A DNA stretch of 64,000 nt from Tubiluchus corallicola (taxonomy: Eukaryota > Priapulida > Priapulimorpha > Priapulimorphida > Tubiluchidae), in contig JAQGDQ010000321.1 of assembly GCA_030141605.1 (NCBI GenBank), forward strand, positions 1 to 64,000. The letters run 5' to 3'. A program made the position numbers and the translations under genes. The notes below the pieces were generated by a model that saw only the letters and a program-made list of their open reading frames with translations, had not been told where the DNA came from and made no database searches. Of the stretch, positions 48,253-62,000 are shown piece by piece. Every line of letters starts with the position of its first letter. The stretch's first letter is position 1.

Positions 48253-51200
48253 TTAGAACTGTTCACAAAGCAGATCACAAACTCGTTCAACTACTGACTG
48301 CTTACTTCCTCGAACAGTTAATCTGAACATCTGTAAATAAACACAATGATTTGGTGTGAATGAATGTTGAGCTATTTAACTTCAATTTTAAAAAAATACA
48401 GGTTGCTTTGTTAATGATGATGCTTTGTTAAAAATCATCAAAGCTAAATTAGGCAAAGGCAAAAAACTTTTTAGGTAAACCCAAGCTCTGTTTTACTTAC
48501 AAAAAATAATGCTGCAATTCGGTCATTCGACTGTCATAGATAAAATGATAGAAATGAAACTACTGCTAGGTTAAATAGTTTATAACAATCAAAATGGGAG
48601 AAAACAAGAAAGAAACAATAGCTGGTGAAAATGATGTGCGGGCAGCAAATCTGACTGGATAATACCATGTAATCTTACATGTGAACTAGATTTTAGAAGA
48701 TCCGGTTTGAATCGGTTACAAAAGAAGACTAACTTTCCTAGAAAACAATAAAAGACTACAATAGCCTAGAAAGCTATAACTTAGTAGAAAAGAGAGGCAA
48801 ATAAAGCAGCAGTTATTGCCTTAGAATTGCTAAACAATAAAGAGAACCTTTAATACAGCAGATTTTCACCATTACTAGTTTTCACCCTACAGAAGCAAAC
48901 CCAAGCACCTTAGAGGTCATTTCTTGTGACTCATGAAGCAAGATTATTTGCTAACGCCCCAAAGACTCCCAAGGCTACTTACCCATACTGCACAATTATT
49001 AGGAATGAATGTGTCTTCAAAAAGGTTTACAAAACTCTGCCCATTTTGCAAAATTTCATATTTTTCAGGGTAATTCCCATAACTGTTTGTCGAATCACTA
49101 CGAAAAGCTCTAAAGCAAAGTGGAAAGCCTGGTAGCTTATTCGTTGACTACTTTAGAACTAGATGAAAAAGTACTACTTGAAACAGATATAAAACATGAG
49201 ATTACTCACTCCTGCTTGCTTATTTGGCTCCAGTCGAACGAGGATTCCCACTTGCTGTGTCCTGGTGTGTATTATGCCAGCGCAGACACAGTTATCCGGA
49301 TTTGGATCTATCCCATCCAAAAGAGAAATGCCAAATCCAGAGAGTTTTGTTCTAGTCTGTTCTGTTTCCATTGAAAATTGTGCCTTGAAGATCTTCTGTG
49401 ACTCTTGCTGAGGTCTGTCAGATGTTAATTTGCAAAACAAAATGTAGTACTTGTAAATAAAGGAATGGTTCTTACTTTCAGACACTTTGTTGGTCTTTAC
49501 CACTTCTATTTATAATCACTTTAACAAATATCAACCAATATGATTTTTGTAAAATTATAGAGAAGCATTTATACTTTCACAATGCAGATACTCAAAGTAT
49601 ATTAACAGAAATTAAAATCTATTGTATTACACAGGTTTTATTCATATTGCAATTTAACTTTATGGCTAGGTAAAAGATAAAATAGACTTTTTGGAAACTC
49701 TAATGATGATGATAAATATTTGAATATTTTTTAGTCCATTTCCTAATTATAACACAGTGATAACACTAAGTGTTATAGTTCACTTTTGTAGCATGCAAAA
49801 CTCAACACATATTTTGCAATGCAACATACAATGTACAACATAGTAAATGCTACATTCTGCAACGCAAAACTGTGACATGTTCAATTGTTGTAAGATTCCT
49901 TCCATACTACAAATGTGGTAAAAAATTGAACTCACGAGCTCAACGCTTTCCACCGAGTGAAGAAATCTTGTTGGTTCATTTCAGCACCTGCTTGAAACTT
50001 GTTTATTGTCAGAGGAAGAATAAGAGAAATCTTCTGTGGAACAGCTGAGTAGCTGAAACAGGATTAAATAATGACTGCATTACTGCAGCAGTACCAAACA
50101 TTGCACATAGTTGTTTGTTTGCTTGTTTGTTTGTTTGTTTACTTGTTTTTTTGCTTTCTGATTGCTCTCCAGTTTTCTCTTTCTGGATTATCTGAGCAAC
50201 CAACAGCTCGTATTTGTAAGAATGTGGTAACTTGCTTATCTTGACCTACATGCATAACATTCATATCCAGTAGCCTCAGTTTGTTTTGTAACTTTAAATT
50301 GCACGACACCATATTGTTCCTGTTTTTGTTCAAAAGCATCTCTCATCAATGAACCCACAAATCCGAAATCTCCGGACAATTTTCTTAGCATACGAAAAAA
50401 GTTTCTGAAGATTTTGCACGTTTCTTATAAAACTGTGAAACACTAAATTATGGGCAAGACTACTTTCCACGTACCTTAATAACTTTAAGAAAAGTATTTT
50501 GAATTTCATAAGCATGTTTACTAACTACAAATACCCATAACAAATGCAAATCACACATGGACTTACACAAATGCAACGGTCATCACCGGGACTTCTGCAA
50601 AATCGGCCAGACATTCTACTTTTAACATCTGCTGTACCTGTGCTCCTGCCTCAACAGTCGGCCCTACAGGAGCCGTCTGAATGGAGAGTTGTTCAAAGTC
50701 GTTAAGGAAACGACACACACTATAATTTAGTAACATCAGCAAGAGCCCACTTTAAAAGCAGCTTAATGAACAATAAGTGATCTAAATTCATTTAATTTGA
50801 CATCTTGATTGATTCATCTTATGAATCAATTCATTTAGAAAACAAATACTTCATCTCAGACCATAGCTCAAAAATTTACAATACAAAACTATTGAACGTT
50901 TTTGACTGTGTCAAAACTGTGTTAAGATTCTGCTTCTGTGACAGGTGATGCTCTAAATGACAGCTTTTGTTTTGTATTTACAAATAAAAATTGTTTTCAA
51001 AATAATTACCAACACTGTATGTTGTTAAATGCACGCAAGTACACTTGTGTCTGACTCGATTAACAGTTTAAATGAAATCAGAGCTTGTCACTTTTCAACC
51101 AGTGACCAGTGGCTCAAGACTCAACCAAATACGGGTCAAGATACATCATTCAATTTGACTCATCAACTCCTTTCAATTGATGCGTTATAAGACGCTAAAT

Positions 51201-53041
51201 CTGGAACTTCCACTTTAACTGTGACCTCGGGGACAAGGATCAAGTGCAGGCATGACTTATACTATTCATTTAGTCTCATTGATACCTCTCATTTCATGTA
51301 CTGCAACCTGTTGCTGCTGGACACTGAAAAGCATTTGTCTACATGACCCTCAATTTTGGTTTTTGCCTCTTAGTCAAGAGTCACTGACCTGGGCGTAACT
51401 CGTACCATCACATTCTGCTCATCAAGACCTTTCATTTGACGTAACACAAGCTACTGTTACTTGACACTGGAATCATTGGTGTCCCAATGCGCGATTTCGG
51501 TTTTTGTCCCGAAACAGGGTCAGGGATCAACCAAAATCAGCAAAACTTACACCATTCAACTTGTCTCATCGAGGCCTTTCATTTGGTCTATTACACGACA
51601 CTGTTACTCAAAATTGGTGTCCCCGATTCCTCAATTTTGGTGTTTGTCCCCTAGCCACATACCAAAAATTGTTGTCCTAGCTCAAAAACTGCAGGAAGCG
51701 GTCAAGCCTAACGAAAAAACAAAATGTGCTGCCCGCTCCATGATCTTTTACCCGAGAACATAAATCTATCTGCCTGGGAAGTGTATCCTATGAGTTTCCC
51801 GATCCTAGCCCTGTGCATGTGCGAGTTAACGAAGAAACAAAAAGGCGTAAATAATAAATAAAAACCGGTGGTAAAACAAGAAGATTCTGCTGTAAACACA
51901 ATCTTAATTATTCCCACAGATGTCTATATATTCACTATATTCATTAGTTTTCAGTCACTGTTGCATGCTAGGATTCACACAAACTAGCCAAACAACAACA
52001 CCTGCTTTTCAGAATGCATTATCCAAAAATTGAGACTATATTGAATCAGTGAAACTAACAGACAGAACCAGTTACAAAGTAGCTTCGTGATAGTAAGCAT
52101 TAACCCGGTGATGAATTTAGAAGGTAAAAATGTCAACTTAAAATTGCCTAAGTTTTGTCAATGTCACACAACATTGCCATACTATTTTTGTTTTCAAAAA
52201 TAATGGAAGATTTCTATCATTAGAAAATTGTGCCCAGAGGTGACATCACCGCTCGCCGTGCACTTGCTAGCCCAAGTTTCTAAATAATCGCATTACTGCA
52301 ATTCATTTATATCTGAACTAAAAAACCATCTTTAGAAATGGGTTCCACTTTTTCAAGAGGTGAGCTCGGTGCAGTTTCCAGTTACAGATAGAACAATTAG
52401 TTACCAATTTTCCTGGTATAAGTTGAACTGTAATTCTATTGTAATTCAGAAAAATAATTTAATTCTAATAATTCGTTTGTGTAATGTAGTCACGTTATTT
52501 CAATTATGCTGTAACCATCAAAGCTTAATAATTTCACCAATGTACAGTAGGTTTAACCCAGTGGTGTAGCTGATAGGGGAGCAACCGCAGCAAAATTTTT
52601 GTTAAATAAATGTTCATAAAAAAGTCAATAAAATATTTTTTATCGCATGGGTTTGGAAGACTTTTCTGGAGTCATTACGTACTTTATTTGATTTTAAACA
52701 CAAAATTAAAATAAATAATCAGTCGCTAAAAATTGTTTGGTACGAGTCACGGGACCTTTTTTATGTGCTTGCTCCTCCTAACTTTAGAACCTGGCTATGG
52801 CCCTGGTTTAACCACACAATTTGAGTCTGAAAGACCCGTCTAATCTAATCTTATTAAAGAAAGGATATGATTAGCGAGTTCTCCAGCTATGTTGAGTTGT
52901 GTGCTGAATCCAGTCAATTGATTCTGTGTCTTGTTCCCGTAGAACAGTCCTAAGCGACCCAGATTTTTTGCGAACTCAGCCTTAACGCCAATTTGTATGA
53001 TATCATTCTCAAAGAGGATTCCATTATTCTTGCAAACAAAC
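48253..53041 (-). CDS. AP2A: AP2A appendage (ear) exons with terminal stop
   Basis: Exons 53041-52869, 50690-50569, 50319-50293 (tentative), 50030-49936, 49414-49210 and 48330-48253 encode the C-terminal appendage, a beta-sandwich followed by a platform subdomain that binds DPF/DPW- and FxDxF-bearing endocytic accessory proteins. Recognisable blocks are [55 protein letters not shown] and MFRLTVRGS, then LLCEQF and a TAA stop. The intron 52868-50691 is of the AT-AC class. The domain is complete apart from slight doubt about nine residues in the 27-nt exon. Confidence 0.94.
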
Positions 53042-56000
53042 CTAAATTTAAGCAGAAAATTGTATTCAAAATGGTTTAATTTATAATAACTAAGAATCAA
53101 ATTGAAAAAATGAAAGTACATAATTTTTTCCTTTTGCAAAAATCCATTAAAACTTTAAAAGCATAAAAGCAGGCTTAACTAGTTTTATTGAGAGAATTGT
53201 TGAAAGAGAAAGACACATTCTGACAATTGTTAGATTTTTGAAAAAAAAAAGATGCACAAGTTATAATTAGACTTATATTCACTTTTAGGAAGTTTACGTA
53301 AACAACAGAATAAAAAATGGCAGTCATGACATGCAGTTTTATCATCAAATATATTCAGTGTTTACACAGTAGCAAAAATTAGACTCCGGTACCCTTTTCC
53401 TTACACCTGTCAGGTACCCGATTGTTAAGACTAAGCAGCAGCGAAGAAATTGAAATCAGTTTTATACGTACATAAAAACAATGACTGATGCATTTCACCT
53501 AACTGCAGTGTTATCGTGACATGTTCCACGAATCACAAAAGTTAATGTTTCGGCAAGCACAACATTTGAATGAGTTCTTGCCCTTAGCTGCCTGCCAAAC
53601 TTCTTAATTACGCTGTACTCGCAAGCATATTGCACACTTTACATCATTCAGCCAGCTACGTCAGTCTAACTGCCACATTAATACAGCGGAGGGATCAAGA
53701 GAATCATAACTATCCATATTGTCATTGTTTGTGTGTTTAAACTTAAGAATTACATATTCGTATCTTTGTTAGTGGTCTAATATAGTTTTTCAACTGTTAA
53801 TAAACAATTTCGTTTAGATAGTTAACCTCTTGGTAAAGAAATCATTGTTGTTTTATGTTACTCCCACGACAAAAGTGGTTTAATCTGCCATGGATCTGCA
53901 ACTGTTAGAGATATTTCCAAATGCTGCTTCCAATTAATAATCTACTAATGGCATTTAAATTTTAAATTCACAAACAATGGATATATCATATTAACAATAA
54001 TGTGTGCATTTTCACTGTTGGAACCGGATAGAATTATCAGGCTCGGGTAACAAACAATATGGGTAATTACTCGGGTACCCGATGGAAACACTATCGTCAA
54101 TGCAGGTATTTTTGCATAAGCCTATTTAGCTATTAGGCTATCATACCAGCTTTCGTGGAACCTTTTGAAATTGAAGTTACCATTTATCCACCATTTGATA
54201 ATTTTAATATTAGCATTCCACTAATATATTCCACAAAGATGTTCGAAATGAATAAAATTTGCCTATTTTCAAATTTGCTGTTTTATTTTTTAAGCTACAA
54301 ACTTTGTCATCAAAACACAACAATACTGTGTATAACAAACGCTAATATAAAAAACGATTAATTAAAAAAGCTCCAAATCACAACAAAATTAAACATACTT
54401 TTTGAAATTTGACTCTGACGTGGCTACACCAGTAAAAGTTTCTCCTAAAATGTTGTTTGTTGAAGGTGGTGGAGCTGCTGGAGGGCTACCAAAAATATCT
54501 AGGAGCATGTCACTAGAAGGGGCAGCTGTATTTGCAGGAGATGGTGCTGCTGGGGGAGTCGGCTCCGTACCAATGTCTAGGCCTAGAAGATCAGCTGAAA
54601 CCTGGGGACTTGGTGGAGCCACATCCTGGTTAAAGAAAATGTAGTTATAATTAGTTAATCGACAAAATAACACAACAAATTGTATAAAAAAATCATCCAG
54701 TGTGCCGAGATTTAGTGAATCAAAGCTTGTGGCTGCCTGAGTTCAAATGCTAACTAAATAAACTTGACCCTGTTAACTAGAAGATCTAAGCAAAGCACAA
54801 TTCGCCTTTTCTTATCATGATAAGTGTCATTCTAAGTATCTCCATCTCTATTTTCTTTTAGCATTTCAAACTGAAGAATAACTTATATGAAAATTAAAAC
54901 ACTGTGTTTGAAATACACAAATTACTAAGACTTTAAGAAAGACATGCTCTTTCAATAATTAGTTTAACAGCTAACTAACTGAAGACGACGATGTTAAAAA
55001 GTTGTGAGCACCAGGACTTAAACTAGAACCTTGAGATTTCACATCACATGCTCTACCAGTTGAGCTATCTGCCCACTACAGGACAGCAGGTGTGTGATCT
55101 CATCCAACATGTGCACAGCTAGTCAGAGCTACCTATGTAATACTAGTGGCATACATATGCATATATGAATTGTGAAAAATGAAATGGTGGAGAAAATTTA
55201 TAAAATGTAACATTCACTAGATTCAAACACCTGCAATATATTTAAACAAAAGCAAGTTGGGGAAACTTCACTAACAATAAGAAAGGAATCTAACAAAGAA
55301 ATACGTTTCCAAAATACAGATAATTGTTGCCTCATCTTACCTGTATCACACCAGTCGGTGTCGTCGTGCCATTTATCATTTTACTGTCTTTCTTCGTTTT
55401 GCCTTCCTCTATCTCACCGTCACGAAGAGCCGAAGGCTTCTTCTTCTTCAGAATAGCTAAGATAGAGGACTCCCTCTCTGGAAACGGAGGCATCTCTTCC
55501 AAAACTGTCGCCTAAGCAATAAGAAATGAATCCCACATCAATGTGTTTCAGAAATCAATGGTGGATAATGGTGAAGTCAAACTTATGGTATAATGACGTC
55601 ATCAAACTTATAATTACATTTATATAGACATCTCTGTGAAAATGTCTATAAAACATTGACTCTGTTAATTACTTTACTAAATGACTTTATTAAGGTGTCA
55701 AAATTGTTATTATAGTACACTGTCAAGTATTATCAATATTTTATTACTGTTGTAACAAACAATCTTTTACTGGAACCAAAAACAACAAGCATACCAAGAC
55801 ATCAGGGCTAGTAACTTTACTCATTTGTAAATATTCCACGGTTCTCTGCTGTATCTCAGCGTCAGCATTACGCACATTAGAATCAGCTGACAAGATCTGA
55901 AAGCAGGTAAAACATACATTGTGTACTAAGTATTAAACTCCCTTTATGAATGCTTTATATACAAATCATTGCGCTTGTTGCAAACATATTGTCAAATCAG

Positions 56001-59000
56001 AAAGTTATTGCGGTAAAGTAAAATAAACAGCTGTGTTTTCCCGTATATTAACGACATTATCACTGTTTTTACTAAAACTGGTGAATTCTATGTGCATTAT
56101 TTGATCACTTCGAAAAATACAAAATTTGAGCAGAAAATACTGGATAAACATACTTACATCTTGTATATTTGATCTTATTTCAGGAAACAGGTTAATAAAC
56201 TTGACATATGTAGAAAGCAGTAAAGCACGAGTAGCAACGGAGCAGAGCGGATATTTAGAATGAAGTAATTCAAACTGAACCAAAGGACTAGAAAAAACAA
56301 CAAAAATTATTTCTAAACCAGTTTGATTAAAAATACATATCATGTGTTGCAAGTCAAAGACAACCATTCTGTATAATTTGCAGACTCCTTTGAATAGATT
56401 GCACGTCAGTGGAGCAACTGATCTAATGCTAGCATAAATTATTAAGTGCAAAACAAGTAAAGCAAGAATATTTTCTAAAATAAAGTTTAAGAAATGTTAA
56501 TACTTATTAAGCATTAACATCTAATAATTACTCCAAGGAGAATTTTATAATCGTGTTGGCAAATACAAACAAGTATCTGTTCAGATCTGATGGCAGTTTT
56601 ACAAATAATATAGCATCTTATACAGTCACTCAAAACAATTTATCAATGTGGGCTTAGGCGGCTAACATATTTTTGTAGGAGTATTTCAGCAAAAAATTTA
56701 CTTAAACTTAATGGGTTTAAGAAATTATCCTTAAATATTAAAAAGATTCAATGATTATTTGCACACCTTGACCTGGAGTCACCAGCTATGAGATTCCCAA
56801 ATTCTCCCAAGATGTAACCACTGACTTTCACCATGTTCTCGTGACAAGCCGGGGCCTGCAGGGCTTCAAACACCGTCTTTGCAGCGTAACCCTGAACATC
56901 TTCCCTATTTATTACAATCTGGATAACTCTGTACCATACCTACAAAAAAAGTAAGATAAACTTTCAAGATGAAAATAACTAAACTGCAGGAAAACCTTTT
57001 GAAGTATGACTATAATTTCTAATAAACTAGACATTTCTATTGATGAACCTACAGATATTATTCAGATTTTGACAAAAAACAGTCAAAATGATTTGGTCAA
57101 TCACAACCATAAAGGTCAGATATTCTTGTGACTACATTCGTTAGTTAGAAGTTGGATTTTGGTCAATGGATCAAGACTATTTTGTATGAAACTACTATCA
57201 CATTTTCCGTTTAAATTTCACCTAATTCGGAGTTTAAAAGATGTGCATGTTTACACTTGTTTATTACCAACTATTTTAGCAGAATAGCTTTTATCTACAC
57301 ATTTTACTTTTACAATGAACTAGAAATGCAATAAACATACCACTCTTTACTCCTAAGAAAGTAAGAATGTAATGTCGAAAAGAAAGTAATGTTAACTCAC
57401 CTCTTCACTCACATGATCCCCTGCAATGCGGATCAGATTTAAGATGGTGTCCACATACCAGTTATAATCTACAGCATATTTCTCAGCCAGTATGGCGACC
57501 TTGAGCACCTAATAAAACAAAAGAGTGACGAAAGGTATTAGTAATCACAGTAGAAATGTATATGATTGGAAACTAAAAACACAAGTTATAATTCAAACTT
57601 TGCATTCTATTTACAAAATACAAATAAAAAGCATAATCTCTGTTAATAGAACAGTGTAATAATAAACTGGGCAGTATAAACAAGTTTGACTCATCATAAC
57701 AAAACTACCAATACTGACACAAATTATAATTTTCACATAACTGGTTAATGTAATTACTATGTAAATGCACCAGTATTTGCAATACAGAAACTACAAGCTT
57801 AATGACTGCAGTAACTTAAAAGTTATCCAACAGAAAAAAAGCAAACACATCATTGCTCTGTACAAAATTCATTTGCTCCTCATTTTTATTTTGGAAGAGC
57901 ATACAGAGCTCTGCAGAAAAAATAGAGTATTTCGACCCTTGTTCGCAAATGACTTCACATATATGTGTGATCTGGGCAACTAATGTTGATGGTTATGGCA
58001 GGAACACAGCCAGCTCAGCGCCAAAGATAGCCTCTTTCTCTGGGAATAAGTTGGCTTAATGGCAAATCAAGAGAGACGTGTTAGCCACATTCAGATTTTA
58101 ATACCCCTTCCCTCAATGAGAGAACCAACGTTGCCTATGACCAATGAAACTCCTTAATAGTAAATTTCTTGGTCACCTATCCACTTACTATGCCCCGAGC
58201 AAAACACATACTAATTATTACATACATATTACTAGTACATAAAAATTTCATGAATAAAACAGCAAAGCTTTCTTACTTACCATCTCTTCCCTAATAGCAT
58301 AATCAGCTGTTTCCAAATACTGCAACATTTCATGTACAATTTCCTCTGCATTTGAACGATCACACATGGCGTACAACAAATCGACGGCTCGTTGCCGCAC
58401 GCTCACGTCCCGTTCTGTCTTCAGCGCATTAATAACCGTCTCCTGGTGTTTTTTTACTGCCTCGTGAGAAAATTCCGAAGTTGCCAAAAGACAGAATATT
58501 TCCAAAGCTAAATAACTGGGACCAAAAATCAAAATAGGTTAAAAAACGATGAGAATTTTGCCAAGCATACTAATAACAACAATATTCTTCAATCATATCG
58601 ATTATAAATAAACAATAAAACACATTGCAGTCCTAAAGAAAAAACCATCAGACAAATAAGGAAGATGACTTGACACATTACTATCTATTTATGACACAAA
58701 AAATAGCACTTGTGAAAAATGAGAACATATCGAATTTGTACAGAATGTTAGTGGCTTTGTAAAGAATGTATTATTTTTAAAATTAAAAACTTTAGAAATT
58801 ACGCCTTAGAAATTAAACACACAGTGAAAATTTGGCATGCAAAATATATTTATTTACTTATGAAACGCATGACTGCTTTGAACATATGCTCACCGAAGGT
58901 TAGTTTCTCTGTGCTGCAAAAACTGCCCAAGTTGATTACATGCTCTTACCAACAAACCTGGCTCACTGAAAATACATTCATTTAATAACATAGCTAGAAA

Positions 59001-62000
59001 ACAACAGCTTAAATAATTTAAAATAAAATTTAACAGGTTATATCTGCATTAGAGCTACTACATTGCAACCTCACTGTTTGGGAATTTCAGCAATTAGTGG
59101 TAAAAACTTTAGAACCAATTAAATATCACAATGTCTATACAGATTAATAGAATTGTTATAAATACCTGTCCTGATGTATAATGAGACTAATTGCTTCAAA
59201 CAGTACAGCATTTTTTGCATTTGAATGCTGGACTTTCTTAGATTTTGGAGGTTCCTGTGCCTTATTTAGAATTGTCTCAAGGCACTCATTTAACCTGGCT
59301 CGAACAGCAGGGTCATCTGGTAAATGAAACAATGCAAAAATAAACTGAAATTTTACAGCAATTGCAATTTTGAAAATAGCCTTTTTCAAGATTTTACAGT
59401 CTAACTTATTATTGGAAAATTCATAAGACTACTTAAAAATTACGTAAACAGTTTTCCAGTTGCTCATGAAACAATCCTCCGAGAAGTTAACGATGTTTTT
59501 AGTTAACATATTATATTTATAATATTATAAAATGTTACTAAAATACAGCATGCTGCTTTACACTTTTAATAAAAAAATAGTAAACAGAATAACAAGTTTT
59601 TTCTTTTATAAAACATTAACACAAAACAATATGAAATATAACCCACTGCCATGCAAAAAAGTTTTCCAAGTTTTCCAATCGGTTTTCACTACACAAGACA
59701 AACTTACCTGGTGGTGGATAGTTCTGCAGTAGTCGCAAAAGTTTAACACTAAGCCATGGTGCAGGCACAAAATAATATGTATAATCCTGGAGGTCGGTAT
59801 AAGATGAGGTGACAATGCGACTTAACCTCGACACGGCGAGCGACACGCAGCCTTTGTACTCTTCTGGATTCTTTTTGACCAGAGACTCGATAAGACTACA
59901 TGCAGCAGTTACAACTCCCTATCAAACAAACAACAGCAAATATTGTAGTTACTATACTACAGCAACATTATTATTAGGTGCAGGGATGTTACAGAAACAA
60001 AAATTTTGTTTCGGATTGCGATAAATGCACTTTCAGTTGAGTTTCGTTTTAGTTGAAATTTAGTAGGTTTTGTAGCTTAAACTTTCTGTCATTTTTGGTA
60101 GCATTTTCCCCAAGTTTTAGTGGTATTTATCCAGTTTACCTTTTTTGCCTCATAGATGTTAAAATCGCTGAAACATTTTGGCTAAAGTAGTTCAAATTAA
60201 GCATAAGTATCGTTTATTTAACTTTTTACACAATTTATAGCATGCTTTTTACAGCAATGCAGCATATCTTCAGTGCTGTCAACTGCGAAGCCTAAACGTG
60301 TCCAGGCACAATCAACCGAAATATCAAAGCATAATTTGAATGAAACCAAATGAAATATATGCAACAAATTCTTTACAAAATAAAATTTTTTGAAGCTTCA
60401 TAATCTTTAACCATAAACATTGTTCTACATATTTGGTTAGAATTTTTTGTCTAGCTACTTCATCAAGCTTTTATCAGAGCAAATATAAGCACACAAACAA
60501 AAACAAAGTATTTCATTTATTTAGAATTTTTTCTAAATAATGTTTTGATAGTAGTTGGTTTTGCAAAATTGATTTCGGTTCGGTTTTATTTCAGTATCGG
60601 TTTGTTATTTCAGTTTCGCTAACGTCGCTGATTAGGGGTGATCATCGAACGTTTGAGTTCAAACATTCAATTCAGCAATTCAACCACATATTCTTTATCA
60701 TTAACATGTTTCAAACATCACGGCAATTAGCACAATTAGTTGTGATTGTGAAATTGTATTAAAAATTGTAAAATAATCCATAATAAAAGTTTGTTACACG
60801 CATATATAAAAAATGTTCCACCAAGTTTTCTTTTTTAACAACATATTGAATTTATTGAAGCTTATAATGGAAAAGATAGCATTTTAAATATATTGGGTAG
60901 AAAGTAGGTTTCTTAATTTTACACTCTCGAGGAAGCCTTGAGAAATTATTTTAATTTTACTAAATTTTTCTTGTAAACTTTTGTATTTTTGAACTGTTTT
61001 AAATCGTCATTTTAGTATTGTTTTTATGAATTTTTTTACTATACAGCATTCAAGCACATATTTACGTGCATTTTACGATACACAAAATAAATAAAATTAA
61101 GCTTAAACTGACAAAGTTTTCTTTTTATATGTATTTACGATGTATCATGTCCAGTACAATAAACGCATCAAAACATTTGTCTAGCATTAAAGCCTTACAC
61201 TATCATCTAAAAAATGGTTTACATGACCGAACAATGGCAGGAATTTAGTTAATTCAACACTACATCCAGATCAGAACGTCCTTATTTAGAATAACCAATA
61301 AAAGCAATGTAAAGCACAAAAAATTAGACAAAAGTAAAAATTGTTTTGATCTGCACATAAAAGCCAGATTTTCTCAGCAAAATTATGATCTTTTCACTGA
61401 AAGTTGCCAAGATAATCACTGTCCTCCAATATTGCTGAATTGTATTTGTGGTTTTCTGTTTGAATCTACTAAAAACTTTTTGTTGTGCTGTCCACTGCCT
61501 AGATTGTTATATTTTATAAATTAAATGAGGTACTACTGTACGAAAACCTTAATATAGCTAAACAAGAAAGTAATGATCTGTTGGAAAGGATGGCTTTAAT
61601 ATTGTTGGAAATTTTAAAATATTCATATGTGTACATGACTTTACATTCTCTGTACTAAACATTTATTGCAGTTTTGCAACAAAGTACATCAGTGCTAACA
61701 AATTTGTAGATTAAATTTTAAACTGTCCTTATTAGTTACATCCAAAGTAATGTTGTGGTAAACGTGTTGTTAGCTTATGTTGTTACAATCATTCTTATTG
61801 CAAATTTTCTGTAAATAGTGCACAAAGCTTGTTGGAGTAAAGATTTTAAATCATGTTTTGAAACTGTCTGATCCAATCCTAAAATAAATTATGTTTAAAC
61901 TAAAAATAAAACTTACTAAATGTTGATCATTGAGTAGGTGTATGATTCGTGATGTCCACTCCCCAGGAGGAATCACTTCAGGAGAAGTTCGAAACAGTCG

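Larger units (their letters stand above)
50691..52868 (-). other. U12-type (minor spliceosome) AT-AC intron in AP2A
   Basis: No GT donor in this exon keeps the AP2A frame open: the ORF runs to a stop before the next GT. The minus strand instead reads ATATCCTTTC right after the exon, matching the U12 AT-AC 5' splice site. At the other end TTCCTTAAC (50709-50701) matches the U12 branch site, with its adenosine 11 nt from a terminal AC. Splicing gives C|AA and the residues [10 protein letters not shown], which align with the ANxQxNLxIQTxP-like stretch of alpha-adaptins. The 2178-nt intron also holds a MITE and a degenerate tandem repeat. Confidence 0.92.

Noticed and set aside
49120-49411. Plus-strand frames over the AP2A ear exon
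   Set aside because: They are shadows of the minus-strand exon 49414-49210.
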